This document shows positions 1-9,400 of a stretch of 64,000 nucleotides of DNA, one piece after another. This DNA comes from Alphaproteobacteria bacterium (GTDB lineage Bacteria; Pseudomonadota; Alphaproteobacteria; Rs-D84). The DNA is taken from positions 18,642 to 82,641 of the forward strand of contig WRHR01000004.1 in the NCBI GenBank assembly GCA_009783145.1, in the 5' to 3' direction. How positions within the stretch are numbered: the first letter of the stretch is position 1; each line of letters begins with the position of its first letter. Under the pieces are notes generated by a model. That model was not told where the DNA came from and did no database searches. It saw only the letters and a list, made by a program, of their open reading frames with translations. The translations under genes were made by a program, and so were the position numbers.

Positions 1-391
1 CAAAAACTATGCGCGCCATGACGGACTTTTTAGGCAGCAAACGAACCATATCCAGCGCTTGCTCCAGCCGCTGGTTTTCGCCCAAGAGAGCCATGCATTC
101 GGTCTGCGCCGCGATCAGTGCGTCCAGCTTCATGCGCAGCTCGGCATTTTCGCGGCGGACATTGGCGCGCTCAGAGATATTTCTGCCAAGCGTTCCCAGC
201 GCGCGCACGGGCCATGTAATTCCGTTGCCAACTAATCTCGCCGCCGGCACGACCACGCCCGACATCGCGTTCATGATTTTATAATCCGGCTTGTCCAGCA
301 GAATATACAGGAAAAACACGGGCAAGAGCATCGCGGCAATGCCCGCTCTGACCGCTTTTGCAACTTTTAAAGAAGCCGTTTTCGCATCCAT
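1..391 (-). CDS. mreC: Rod shape-determining protein MreC, N-terminal part (cut by window edge)
   Basis: The minus strand is open from an ATG at 391 to the window edge, giving about 130 residues. There is a short basic N-terminus, one membrane segment at about residues 17-32 (ending FFLYILL), and then a coiled-coil stretch rich in Leu/Glu/Arg ending in 'ENQRLEQALDM' and 'MARIVF'. This is the usual N-terminal plan of MreC, the periplasmic partner of MreB in cell elongation: membrane anchor, coiled coil, then beta domains. The beta domains lie outside the window. mreB lies 38 kb away (38080-39129) rather than next to it. No good ribosome binding site precedes the ATG. The family call is by reading only and the C-terminus is unseen. 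Confidence 0.65.
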   Translation of the reverse strand, partial: MDAKTASLKVAKAVRAGIAAMLLPVFFLYILLDKPDYKIMNAMSGVVVPAARLVGNGITWPVRALGTLGRNISERANVRRENAELRMKLDALIAAQTECMALLGENQRLEQALDMVRLLPKKSVMARIVF

Positions 392-518
392 CGCGCCGAG
401 TTTAGCACGCAAAATCCGATTTTCTACAAATTTCTTGCTTTTTCGTATTTTTCTGCCAAAATGATGGCACCATTACGGCGAAAGGCATGCCAAAATGGAA
501 CTAAACAGGAGACTGAAA

Positions 519-722
519 ATGCCAAAAATGAAAACCAAATCGTACCTTAAAAAGCGTGCGAGTATGACCGCGACCGGCAAAGTCCGCGTTGCCAGAAACA
601 GCCACAAGAAACTGCTGCGCAAGAAATCCGCCCGGGCCAACAACCAGGGTACTAAAGCGCAATATCTGAACGATAACATGGTGCCTCAGGCGAAAATCCT
701 GGCGCCGTACGGCTTGAAGTAA
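519..722 (+). CDS. rpmI: 50S ribosomal protein L35
   Basis: A 67-residue basic protein starting MPKMKTKSYLKKR and ending ILAPYGLK, which is the standard L35 size and pattern. The start at 519 is chosen over an in-frame ATG at 495 because an AGGAGA motif lies just upstream of it (about 506-511) and L35 proteins begin with MPK. rplT follows after 12 bases, the conserved rpmI-rplT pair. infC, which usually precedes them, is at 41.9 kb here, so the classic infC-rpmI-rplT operon is split. Confidence 0.97.
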   Translation: MPKMKTKSYLKKRASMTATGKVRVARNSHKKLLRKKSARANNQGTKAQYLNDNMVPQAKILAPYGLK

Positions 723-734
723 AAGGGGGCTGAC

Positions 735-1103
735 ATGGCAAGAGTAAAACGCGGGACAACCGTTAAGCAAAAACACAATAAAATTCTGGCGCGCGCCAAG
801 GGTTACCTTGGGCGGCATAGCACCACTTACCGCGCAGCGCGCGAAAAGACCGAGAAAGCGGGCCAATACGCCTATCGCGACCGCAAGGCGCGCAAGCGCG
901 ATTTCCGGTCCTTGTGGATAATCCGCATCAATGCTGCGGTGCGTCCCTTGGGACTGACTTATTCCAAGTTCATGAACGGTTTGAAAAAAGCCGGGATAGA
1001 TATGGATCGCAAAGTCCTGGCGGAAATGGCATATGCCGGCGACGCAGGCTTTGAAAAGCTGGTGGAACAAGCGAAACGATTTATTCCAACGGATAAAAAA
1101 TAA
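735..1103 (+). CDS. rplT: 50S ribosomal protein L20
   Basis: A 122-residue, Arg/Lys-rich protein beginning [19 protein letters not shown] with the L20 core ([31 protein letters not shown]). L20 binds 23S rRNA early in 50S assembly and in other bacteria also autoregulates its operon. A GGGGGCTGAC motif precedes the ATG. A strong hairpin terminator follows at 1135. The length is normal for the family. Confidence 0.98.
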   Translation: MARVKRGTTVKQKHNKILARAKGYLGRHSTTYRAAREKTEKAGQYAYRDRKARKRDFRSLWIIRINAAVRPLGLTYSKFMNGLKKAGIDMDRKVLAEMAYAGDAGFEKLVEQAKRFIPTDKK

Positions 1104-1134
1104 TTCGGTGGAGTTCTTTTGCGCATTATGCAAC

Positions 1135-1162
1135 AATAACCGCCGAGAGGCGGTTATTTTTT
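1135..1162 (+). terminator. Intrinsic terminator after rplT
   Basis: A perfect 9-bp stem (AATAACCGC / GCGGTTATT type) with a tight loop, followed by a T-run at 1157-1162. It separates rpmI-rplT from pheS. Confidence 0.85.
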
Positions 1163-1229
1163 ATTTACGATTTACGAATTACGATTTATGGGGAATAAAA
1201 TCGTAATTCGTAAATCTCAAATCGTAAAT
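1163..1229. repeat. Family A word palindrome (ATTTACG x n) between rplT and pheS
   Basis: The left arm repeats ATTTACG three to four times, there is a short core (ATGGGGAATAAA), and the right arm is the reverse-complement words (AATCGTA, ATTCGTA). It is open in the pheS frame, so a false N-terminal extension of pheS (reading IVIRKSQIVN) runs through it. Confidence 0.9.
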
Positions 1230-1238
1230 GGATTGAAA

Positions 1239-2222
1239 ATGAATGAATTATTGCAAGAACTAAGCTCTGCTAAGACCCCGCAGGATTTGGATAATATAAA
1301 ATCCAAATGGCTGGGGAAAAAGAGCGATTTAAAAGCGCAAATGGATGGATTGCGAGATTTGCCGGCGGACGTGCGCGCCGCGAAGGGCGCGGAAATCAAT
1401 AAGCTTCGCGCGGCATATGAAGAAGCGATTGAAAACGCAAAGCGCGAAATGCAGGCGCGCGCGATTAATGAAAAGCTGGCCAATGACAACTTTGATATGA
1501 CTCTGCCCGGCGGCGGCATTCGCTCCGGCGCGCTGCACCCGGTGAGCGCGATAGAGGAAAAATGCATCGCGGCCATGCGGCGCCTGGGCTTTGTTGTCGC
1601 AACCGGGCCGGAGATCGAGCTGCCCGAATACAATTTTGATTTGCTGGATATTCCCGAGCATCATCCCGCCCGCGATTTACAGGATACTTTCTGGGTAGAG
1701 AAAGATAAAAAGCTTTTGCGCACGCATACCACCAGTGTTCAGTCGCGGTATATGATGTCGCTGAAGGGGGACGAATCAAAGCTGCCCGTTCGCATAGTGT
1801 CGCCTGGCCGCGTGTATCGCAACGAAGCCGTTGATGCGTCGCATCTGGCGGTCTTTCATCAGTTCGAAGGCCTTATGGTCGGACATAATATAAAGCTGTC
1901 GGAATTGAAGGGCGTAATGGAATTCATCTTGCGCGAAATTTACGGCGAATCAGTAAAAATAAGGTTCAAGCCGAAATTTTATCCCTATACGGAACCAAGC
2001 ATCGGGGCGGATATCGATGTCGGCGATGGCTGGAAGACCATTGTCGGCGCGGGAATGGTTTCGCCCCAGGTTTTGCGCAACTTCGGATTTGATCCAAAAC
2101 GCGTCAGCGGGCTTGCGTTCGGGTTCGGGACATCGCGCCTAGCAGGAGAATTCACAGGCGCAACGATGCGAGAGCTGTACGGAATGGATTTAAGAGTGTT
2201 CAAAAAATTGGCAGGAGAATAA
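1239..2222 (+). CDS. pheS: Phenylalanine--tRNA ligase alpha subunit
   Basis: Catalytic alpha subunit of the class II (alpha-beta)2 PheRS. The start chosen is ATG 1239 (MNELLQELSSAKTP), giving 327 residues. The frame is open further upstream but only through the family A repeat. Residues about 1-85 form the charged N-terminal helical region. Class II motifs are visible: VYRNEAVDASHLAVFHQFEG (motif 2 with the Phe-site histidine region) and GFGTSRLA (motif 3 arginine). The segment after motif 3 (GEFTGATMRELYG) differs from the usual MLKYG. No strong ribosome binding site is seen. pheT follows 141 bases later, beyond a REP-like inverted repeat. Confidence 0.95.
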   Translation: MNELLQELSSAKTPQDLDNIKSKWLGKKSDLKAQMDGLRDLPADVRAAKGAEINKLRAAYEEAIENAKREMQARAINEKLANDNFDMTLPGGGIRSGALHPVSAIEEKCIAAMRRLGFVVATGPEIELPEYNFDLLDIPEHHPARDLQDTFWVEKDKKLLRTHTTSVQSRYMMSLKGDESKLPVRIVSPGRVYRNEAVDASHLAVFHQFEGLMVGHNIKLSELKGVMEFILREIYGESVKIRFKPKFYPYTEPSIGADIDVGDGWKTIVGAGMVSPQVLRNFGFDPKRVSGLAFGFGTSRLAGEFTGATMRELYGMDLRVFKKLAGE

Positions 2223-2230
2223 TTTATTTA

Positions 2231-2347
2231 ACTGGATTGCCGCGTCGCCCTTTGGGCTCCTCGCAATGACAATAAAGAGTTTATTCGGGGCACATATCCT
2301 AAAACAAACACCGAATTGTCATTGCGAGCGTAGTGAAGCAATCCAGT
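2231..2347. repeat. REP-like inverted repeat between pheS and pheT
   Basis: The left arm reads ACTGGATTGC...CTCGCAATGACAA (2231-2272). The right arm reads TTGTCATTGCGAGCG...GCAATCCAGT (2316-2346). The arms are separated by about 43 bases. This 'GGATTGC ... GCAATGACA' palindrome resembles dispersed repeats known from many bacterial genomes. It lies inside what would be the pheST operon. Confidence 0.85.
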
Positions 2348-2363
2348 AAGAAAGGTGATTAAA

Positions 2364-4295
2364 ATGAAGTTCAGCAAAAAAATCTTGGAAACATTCGTAA
2401 AACTTCCAAAAAATTGGCAAGATTTGATGGAAGATGTCGGCTTGGAAATTAAATCTCTGGATGGCGATATTATGAATTTGGAGCTGCTTGCGAATCGCGG
2501 CGACCATTACTGCTATATGGGTCTTGCGCGCGAAATCCACGGCCGCGCCGCTGCGAAAATGATAGAGTTCCCGTCCATTGCGCTGGAATCGGCTCCGGCA
2601 AAAATCTTCTCTATAGATACGGACAAGTGCATTGCGTTTTCTTTTACGCCTTATGAAATCTCGCATTTAAAGCCGAACAATAAATACGACTATATGCTGG
2701 AAGCCAGTGGTGTGAATGTAATCCACCCGGCGATTGATATTACTAATGTAGTGATGCTGGAGCTGGGCCAGCCCGCGCACATCTATGACGCTGATAAAAT
2801 CAAAGGCCGGGTCCATATCCGCGAGACCAAGAAAGGCGAAAAGGCCGCCCTGCTCTTTCATGAAGGCATGACGGAATTGCCCGCGGGCACTTGCGTGATT
2901 GCGGACGAAGAAAAAATCCTTTGCGTCGGCGGCGTAATCGGCTGCCATGCGGCCGAGGTCGATAAAGACACGAAAAATATTCTGTTCGAAACCGCGTTAT
3001 TCGACCCGGTGGCGATTCGCAAGACTGCGAAAGCGCTGGGGCTTTCGACAATCGCCAGCCAGCGGTTCGAGCGCGGCGGAGATATCGCGGCCGTATGTGC
3101 CGGGGCCTCGCGCGCGGCGCGCCTTTACGCCGACATCGGCGCAAAACGCAGTGGAGATTTTCAATTTGCGCGCACTGCTACGATTGAGAAACAATATATC
3201 GAGCTGTCCGGCGATTATGCGCGGAGCGAGCTTGAAATAAACATTTCTGATGAAGAAATAAAAGAAAGATTGGCAAGGTATGGATTCAACCTCCTACCTC
3301 CTACTTCCTACCTCATACCTACCTGGCGCGTATGGGATATAAAAGGCGAGCCGGCGGATTTGATTGAAGAGCTATGCCGGTCAATTGGATATAACGCGCT
3401 GCCGTCGAAATTGCCGCCGGTGGAAATCGGCGCGGCGCCGACCGCGGCCGAGGTGCGCAAGGCAGAAATAGACTCTTATCTCGTGCATAATGGATTCTAT
3501 GAAGTCTTTACGGATAATTTATATTCGCCGAAGCATGCGGCGCTGTCGCCAGTTAAAGAACACATTGCGCTGGAGAATTCCATAGAGGGCGGATATGCGT
3601 TCATGAAAAACAATCCGATCGTCCAAGCGGTCGAGCTGATAGAAAAAAACCTGCGCGTAAAAAATCGCGAAATTCGCGCATACGAATGGGGCAAGATTTT
3701 CAAAGGCGAATATGAAATTGAAATCCTATGGGGCGTTATGAATGGCGTCGGGGCTTCTGTGCTGGACGCAAAAGGGCTGATTCAGAATCTCGCGAGCGAT
3801 TTAGGCCTGGATGTTAAATTGGAATATGGCGATTTCGCGGACAGCCGCAAGGTTTCTGAATGGGAATTGCTGCATCCGAAACGGCGCGGGCGCTTGTCTT
3901 GCAATGGACGTGGAATTTGCGTATTCGGCGAGGTTCATCCCAATCTGCTGGCGGAGTTTGATATAAAAAACGACACTCCTGTATTTTTCAGCTTCGATAC
4001 CAAGGCATTGCTGAACGCGCCGGCGCGTAAAATTAAATATGAATCACCAAGCGCGATAATCCCCAGCCAACGCGATATTGCGGTTGCGGTGCCTTATGGG
4101 CGCAATGCTGGCGATGTGGCGGAATTTATAAAGAAAAAATATCCGCAGGTCGCAATTGTGGAAATTACAGATGTCTATGACAAGCCGAAAGAAAGCATGC
4201 GCAATATCACATTCACTTTGACATTCGCTGGCGAGCATAGTGCGGATGATTTGAATAAGCTTATTTTGGAGATTATGGAAAGTTATAAAGGATAA
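2364..4295 (+). CDS. pheT: Phenylalanine--tRNA ligase beta subunit lacking the B2 tRNA-binding domain
   Basis: 643 residues; bacterial PheT is usually near 800. The start at 2364 has AAGAAAGG 8 bases upstream and is preferred over GTG 2355. Domain B1 begins normally (MKFSKKIL...VGLEIKSLDGD) but passes directly into the second half of B1 (LELLANRGDHYCYMGLAREI), so the roughly 100-residue EMAPII-like B2 insert is absent. B3/B4, the B5 region (PTWRVWDIKGEPADLIEELCR) and the C-terminal FDX-ACB domain (SQRDIAVAV to the end) are present. A family D word repeat encodes LLPPTSYLIPTW within B5. The gene ends inside a family B repeat. A B2-like domain is found instead on MetG at 59.8-60.1 kb. Confidence 0.95.
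   Translation: MKFSKKILETFVKLPKNWQDLMEDVGLEIKSLDGDIMNLELLANRGDHYCYMGLAREIHGRAAAKMIEFPSIALESAPAKIFSIDTDKCIAFSFTPYEISHLKPNNKYDYMLEASGVNVIHPAIDITNVVMLELGQPAHIYDADKIKGRVHIRETKKGEKAALLFHEGMTELPAGTCVIADEEKILCVGGVIGCHAAEVDKDTKNILFETALFDPVAIRKTAKALGLSTIASQRFERGGDIAAVCAGASRAARLYADIGAKRSGDFQFARTATIEKQYIELSGDYARSELEINISDEEIKERLARYGFNLLPPTSYLIPTWRVWDIKGEPADLIEELCRSIGYNALPSKLPPVEIGAAPTAAEVRKAEIDSYLVHNGFYEVFTDNLYSPKHAALSPVKEHIALENSIEGGYAFMKNNPIVQAVELIEKNLRVKNREIRAYEWGKIFKGEYEIEILWGVMNGVGASVLDAKGLIQNLASDLGLDVKLEYGDFADSRKVSEWELLHPKRRGRLSCNGRGICVFGEVHPNLLAEFDIKNDTPVFFSFDTKALLNAPARKIKYESPSAIIPSQRDIAVAVPYGRNAGDVAEFIKKKYPQVAIVEITDVYDKPKESMRNITFTLTFAGEHSADDLNKLILEIMESYKG
3290..3325. repeat. Family D words (CCTCCTA) inside pheT
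   Basis: About five tandem 7-base words (CCTCCTA, CTTCCTA, CCTCATA) read in the pheT frame as LLPPTSYLIP. The same words form inverted repeats at 12.1-12.3 kb and 31.1 kb. Confidence 0.85.
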
Positions 4296-4328
4296 GATTT
4301 ATAACTTATCCTTTATAACTTATAACTT
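4280..4328. repeat. Family B word palindrome (AGTTATA) at the pheT/nth junction
   Basis: An AGTTATAAAGGATAAG arm and its reverse complement lie around a minimal centre. The element holds the end of pheT and the stop codon of the convergent nth gene (GTTATAA), so both reading frames finish inside it. It may also act as a two-way terminator. Confidence 0.85.
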
Positions 4329-4970
4329 GGGACACCACGGGGCAACCGGGCAATTCGCGCAGTCCGGACGCAGGGCCTTGCAGGTATATCTCCCATGCAG
4401 CACCATCACATGATTCACCATGCCGTGATATTCTTTGGGGATTAGTTCCAGCAATGCGGCCTCTACCTTTTCCGGAGTATTGCATTCTGCGCCTACCCAC
4501 CCATATCGGTGCGCATTGCGGAAAACATGGGTATCCACGCCTATAAAGGGCGCGCCCCACAACACATTCATAATTACATTTGCGGTCTTTTGCCCAACCC
4601 CGGGCAGTTTCATCAATGCATCGCGGGAATGGTATTTTTGTGGGAAGCGCCAATAATTCCCCCCTCCAAGGGAGGGGGCAATTAGTGCCGCCGCCAAGCC
4701 AAGAATGCTTTTCGCCTTGTTGTTAAAAAATGAAATGACTTTGATGTGTTCTTTCAGACCTTCATCACCCAGTCGTAACATTTTTTCCGGCGTGTCTGCA
4801 ACGGCAAATAAAGCGGGAGTTACCTCATTGACTTTCTTATCCGTTGCCTGCGCCGATAGAATCACTGCAACCGTGAGAGCAAATTCATTGGTGTGATACA
4901 GCTCCGTCCGGATATCCATATCAATGGTCGGCGGGACTTTTGTGAAATAAATATCGGGCGTAAGAGTCAT
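4320..4970 (-). CDS. nth: Endonuclease III (DNA glycosylase/AP lyase)
   Basis: 216 residues. It repairs oxidised pyrimidines. The helix-hairpin-helix LPGVGQKTANVI carries the catalytic Lys, VDTHVFR carries the catalytic Asp, and the C-terminal iron-sulfur loop CKALRPDCANCPVAPWC has the exact C-x6-C-x2-C-x5-C spacing. Between helices, IAPSLGGGNYWRFPQKYHSR includes an unusual Gly-rich stretch encoded by a small palindrome (4658-4678). The start ATG overlaps the stop of the upstream oxidase gene by 4 bases (ATGA), implying translational coupling. Confidence 0.95.
   Translation of the reverse strand: MTLTPDIYFTKVPPTIDMDIRTELYHTNEFALTVAVILSAQATDKKVNEVTPALFAVADTPEKMLRLGDEGLKEHIKVISFFNNKAKSILGLAAALIAPSLGGGNYWRFPQKYHSRDALMKLPGVGQKTANVIMNVLWGAPFIGVDTHVFRNAHRYGWVGAECNTPEKVEAALLELIPKEYHGMVNHVMVLHGRYTCKALRPDCANCPVAPWCPKL
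4658..4678. repeat. Palindrome inside nth
   Basis: CCCCCTCC AAG GGAGGGGG, a perfect inverted repeat read in the nth frame as APSLGGGN. The same C-rich/G-rich type recurs as the arms of the rlmN insertion at 48.8-48.9 kb. Confidence 0.7.
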
Positions 4971-5410
4971 TCCACTTTTCCCGCGAGTTTTTCAAAATTA
5001 TTGCCCGTGTAAAACTTAAAACTTTCCGGCACGAATTCCAGCACCGAAAAATCCCCGCCATCGCGCCCGTCCGGATAATACATCAGCAAGCCGTCATTCC
5101 ATATCGCATGGCGTGTTTCATCGTCCAAGACTTCGTAAATCTTTCCCGCCAGCATCATTCCAGACCAATCCGCGCCGTGCGTATACAGCGTTGCGGTTGG
5201 GTTTGCGCGGATTTGCTTTATCTTATCCGTGTGAGTATTGGTAATAAATATCATACGGTCATGCTTTTTGAAATATTCCACCAAAGGCGGCGCGATATTT
5301 TCATTGCGCATATTAATCAGTGCGCGGGTTTCGGGTTGCGAACCATTCATTGTTGTCAGAATCACAACGGTCTGCGCATCAAAGAATTTTAATACTTCGG
5401 ACTTCTTCAT
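4967..5410 (-). CDS. Pyridoxamine 5'-phosphate oxidase-like flavin-binding protein
   Basis: 147 residues from ATG 5410 (MKKSEVLKFF), which has AAGGGA 8 bases upstream. The frame is open further upstream but those residues look non-coding. The split-barrel pattern of the general-stress-protein-26 branch of PNPOx-like proteins is visible: VVILTTMNGSQPETRALINM, MIFITNTHTDKIKQIRANPTATLY and LEFVPESFKFYTG. The substrate is unknown, with FMN or heme/F420-like cofactors known in relatives. Its stop overlaps the nth start. Confidence 0.8.
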   Translation of the reverse strand: MKKSEVLKFFDAQTVVILTTMNGSQPETRALINMRNENIAPPLVEYFKKHDRMIFITNTHTDKIKQIRANPTATLYTHGADWSGMMLAGKIYEVLDDETRHAIWNDGLLMYYPDGRDGGDFSVLEFVPESFKFYTGNNFEKLAGKVE

Positions 5411-5424
5411 GGTTAATCCCTTGG

Positions 5425-5891
5425 TTATAATTTGTAATTCAAAGTTGTGTTTTTGGTCGAGAATCCCCATTTCTCATAAGCCGCGATCGCGCCCTTGTTT
5501 TTCGCCGAAGCCGTTACCCTGATGTCGGTTATGTTCTTATCATGGCACTCTTTTACAAAAGCATCGAAGAACATTTTGCCAATCCCTTGGCCGCGATATG
5601 ATTCCATTATAAACATATTATCCAGCTCTGCAAGATAGCCCTTGGTTATATTAATCCGAAAACCTATTGTTGCGGCAAAATAACCGACCGTACCCCCCCT
5701 GCATCTTTTGCAATCAGAACGAAATGGTTTTCAATCATGTCCTTGAAATACGCGGCACCTTCCTCGGTCAGAGGCCATTCGGGAACCAAATCCGGATCGT
5801 AATTCGCAAGTTCTAATTCAAACAACTGATTGTTCAGGTTTTGAATATCCTGCAAATCTTGCAAAGTAGCTTTTTGAATGGCGATTGACAT
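5425..5891 (-). pseudogene. GNAT-family N-acetyltransferase broken by a frameshift at a G7 run
   Basis: The N-terminal part starts at ATG 5891 (MSIAIQKATLQDLQDIQNLN) with AAAGG upstream and reads to DAGG. The C-terminal part, in another frame, reads GYLAELDNMFIMESYRGQGIGKMFF, with the acetyl-CoA loop RGQGIG and the closing helix NKGAIAAYEKWGF. The two parts meet at seven consecutive C on the plus strand (5693-5699). Eight or five would give one continuous acetyltransferase (..AGGGTVGYFAATIGFRIN..). It may be a true pseudogene, a slippery or phase-variable tract, or a sequencing error. Confidence 0.8.
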
Positions 5892-5904
5892 TTTTATGCC
5901 TTTG

Positions 5905-6375
5905 TTATTTTGACGGCGTGCGTTCGCGCTTTGCGAATTCTGCCGGGAAGCCGGGATTAAATCCAGCGCCGGGAGTATACATGGCTGGAAAAAATTCTGC
6001 TTCATCCGGATTTATTTTTAATCCGCCCAGTCCGGTCAATACTTTGATTGCGCGGAACCTGTACAATAAGACTTCCAGCATTCGCACCTTGTATTCAAGT
6101 TCCGGTTTTTTGTAATAATGAATACTAAATCCACAGCGCTTGACCTTGTCGCCATCGAATTCTATCACTTCCATTGATATATTATAAAGACCGTATTGTT
6201 TCAACAGCTCGGCATGCCTCTCGAAGAAATTAACACCATCAATAGTGAAATATACCTCGGCGCAACTTTCCCATTTTGCGCCTGTAATCTTGATATCGCG
6301 CAGCTTGTAGCACAGCGCGATATTGAACGGCGTCATATTTTCAACGATTTGTTGTTGTGTCGGATTGAACTTCAT
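5905..6375 (-). CDS. Protein of unknown function (156 residues)
   Basis: Starts MKFNPTQQQIVENMTPFNIALCYKLRD with AAAGGAC 9 bases upstream. No family is recognised. It looks like a soluble mixed alpha/beta protein with no signal peptide or membrane segment: strands such as VYFTIDGVNFF and SMEVIEFDGDKVKRCGFSIHYYKK precede a basic helix, and the tail is Pro/Gly-rich. It lies 13 bases upstream of the frameshifted acetyltransferase on the same strand, so the two may be co-transcribed. Confidence 0.7.
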   Translation of the reverse strand: MKFNPTQQQIVENMTPFNIALCYKLRDIKITGAKWESCAEVYFTIDGVNFFERHAELLKQYGLYNISMEVIEFDGDKVKRCGFSIHYYKKPELEYKVRMLEVLLYRFRAIKVLTGLGGLKINPDEAEFFPAMYTPGAGFNPGFPAEFAKRERTPSK

Positions 6376-6417
6376 GGTGCGTTGTCCTTTATATAGACAT
6401 CCTCTCTCCGCCCCCTG

Positions 6418-9400
6418 TTAAGTTTTTCTGATTGTAACACCTAATTTTTGATTTTCAAGTGTTGTTGAAAACTCTGGCTTGCCGCCGGGCTTCAATTCAG
6501 TAATCAGGGCGTTTTCTTTTATCATGTCAGAGTGCGCCGCGATTGCATTGTTCATATCGCCGTCCGCGCAGTATTCCAAAACTATCCGGTCGGATACGTC
6601 CAGGCCCATGTCGCGGCGAGTATCCTGGATAAAGCGCAAGGCGTCGCGAGCAAGCCCTTCGGCCGCAAGTTCCGGCGTGATATTGGTATCCAATACCACG
6701 ACCGCGGTATTATCCGGCAGCGCCGCGCCGGTGATCCCGGGTTTTATTGTCAGGCGAGTTTCATATTCATCGGGCAACAGCCCCCAATCGTTCGGATTAA
6801 ACCCGGGCTGTTTTGAAGCGGCAATTATTTCTTTCAGTTTGCTTCCCAATCGCGCCCCGATTTTTGGGGTGATAAGGTATACGAATGCATCGGCAACATT
6901 TGGCACATCATTTGAAAAACCAACCAATTTTACATTTAATTCGTCTCGTGTTATTTCGGTTAAGCTTAGACCAAACCCTTCCGTGCCAGATTCTCGTACA
7001 ACAGTCATATGCGCAAGCGGTAATCTGTTGCGCAATCCATATTTTTCGCGCAATTGTTTTCCAACTGATACGATTGATTGAACACGACGCATAGCATCAA
7101 GCGGACTACTATAAAGACCATTCTCGGCAAATCTTTTTGTTTTTTTCTGCGGTGTTGGAAACTTTTCCAAATGCACGGATTCTTTGCCGGTCAGCGCGCG
7201 GAAAGTATAATCCGAAACAAACGGCGCAAATGGCGCGAGCAATTTGCAAAACTCTGTCAGAACAAAATATAGAGTATCAAATGCGGCTTGGTCCTCGTTC
7301 CAAAAGCGTTCGCGTGAACGGCGAATGTACCAATTATTAAGCACTTCCAAGAATCTCGTGAATTCGCGAATCGCGCGGTCTGGCGCGTATTCATCCAAAG
7401 CTGTGCGTACAATGCTAATTAATTCATCGAGCTCGGCAAGAATATATTGGTCTAACACGTTTTCGCTATTCGCTATTCGTTTTTCGCTATTCGCTTGGAC
7501 ATTTCCCGCATTAGCATACAGCGTAAAGAAATGATACGCATTCCATAACGGAGTCAGGATATTCTTGATAGGCTCGTTGAAAACTGTTCCGGCTTTATCC
7601 AGCATTATCGGCTCGCACTTCATAAAATTACTACCTAATATGAAAAGCCTGACTGCATCCGCGCCGTATTTATCCATCAATATCATCGGATCTTCGTAAT
7701 TGCCCAGCGACTTTGACATTTTGCGTTTATGCTCGTCCAGAATCAGTCCGTTTACAGACACAGTTTTAAACGCGGGCTTGTCAAACAAAGCGGTTGCCAT
7801 AACCATCAACGAATAAAACCATCCGCGGGTCTGGTCCGGGCCCTCTATGATATAATCCGCGGGGAATGTGGCGTTAAAACGCTCCGCATTTTCAAATGGA
7901 TAATGCAGCTGCGCGAACGGCATAGAGCCGCTTTCAACCCAGCAATCCAAAACATCAGGAATTCTTTTCCAGCCGTCTTTTTCAAGCTTGTCCAATGTAG
8001 GCCGATGCAAGTCTTCGATTTTTACACCGAAAAATTCCTCCAGTTCCGCAATGCTGCCGAAAATCTTGTATTCTCCGTCGCGTTCCCATATCGGCAGCGG
8101 AGTTCCCCAGAACCGATTGCGTGAAATCGCCCAGGGCCTCGCGTTTTCTACCCAACGCATAAATCGCTCTCCTGCGGATTTCCAATCGGTTTTCTTGGTA
8201 TTCGCTATCAGGCGCTCCTGGATTTTCGGCACGTCTATGTACCAGGAATCGGCCGCGCGATAAATCAGCTTTTCATGAGTGCGATAACTAAACGGATATG
8301 AATGCTTATATTGCTCCTTTTTTACCAAAAAGCCGGCTTTTTTGAGATGTTCTATGATTTTAGGATTTGCATCAAAGATATTTTGCCCGGCAAAATCAGC
8401 AACCTCGTCCGTGAAATTGCCATAATTGTCCACGTTCACTATGACCGGGAAAAATTGATCAATATTTTTCGCCGCCCAAAAGTCTTCCTGCCCAAATGCC
8501 GGCGCGATATGCACAATTCCCGTGCCGTCGCCGTCACTGACATAATCGGCAGCGATTACTTTATATAACTTTTCATCCGAATAATAATCAAACAAAGGCG
8601 CATATCTCAGCCCGACAAGGTCTTTGCCGTTAATTTCGCCGACTTGCTTTGCATCTTTGAATTGCTGCGCATAGGCGCCGACGCGGCTTGTCGCGATTAT
8701 GTATTCATGGCCGTCGCTATCCTTCATCACGGCATATTTCATTTTCGGATTCACGGCCAATGCGGAGTTCCCCGGCAAAGTCCAAGGCGTCGTGGTCCAG
8801 GCCAAAATCCGCCGCCCGTTTTCCAATTCAAACCAGACCGTTATGGCATCATCGATTACGTCTTGGTATTCTTGCGCCGCTTCGGAATTCGAAAGCACAG
8901 TCCCCAGCTTCCAGTCAAATGGGTTTACGCTGAAATCTTTGTATAACAGGCCTTTTTCATAAAGCTGCTTAAGCGCCCAGATTACGGACTCCATATAGTC
9001 CTTGTCCATCGTGGCATAGCCGAAGTCCGGGCCGGTTTCGACCCAGCGGCCGGTCCGTTCGTATACGGACTTGAAGACATCGGTGTATTTCAGGACGTCG
9101 GCGCGGCACATTTCGCAAAACCCGCCGATTCCTTGCGCGGCAACAATATCTTTGGCCAGCTTGCCTTGCGATTTTTCGACAGACTGTTCCGCCGGCAATC
9201 CATGGCAGTCCCAGCCAAGTTCCCGCAAGACATAGCGGCCGCCCATGGTTTTATAGCGGAAAACCAAATCTTTCATGGCCGAGACCCCGACATGCCCCCA
9301 GTGCGGAATGCCGTTTGCGAATGGCGGGCCGTCAAAGAAAGTGAACGGCGCGCCGGATTCGGTTTGTTTCAGCGACTTGTGAAAAATATCATGCTCGCGC

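Noticed and set aside
1188..1238. N-terminal extension of PheS through the family A repeat
   Set aside because: Homologues begin near MNELL; the extension is only translated repeat.
6479..7081. Long plus-strand open frame opposite ileS
   Set aside because: It is a codon-composition shadow of the well-supported ileS gene; no ribosome binding site and no recognisable protein.
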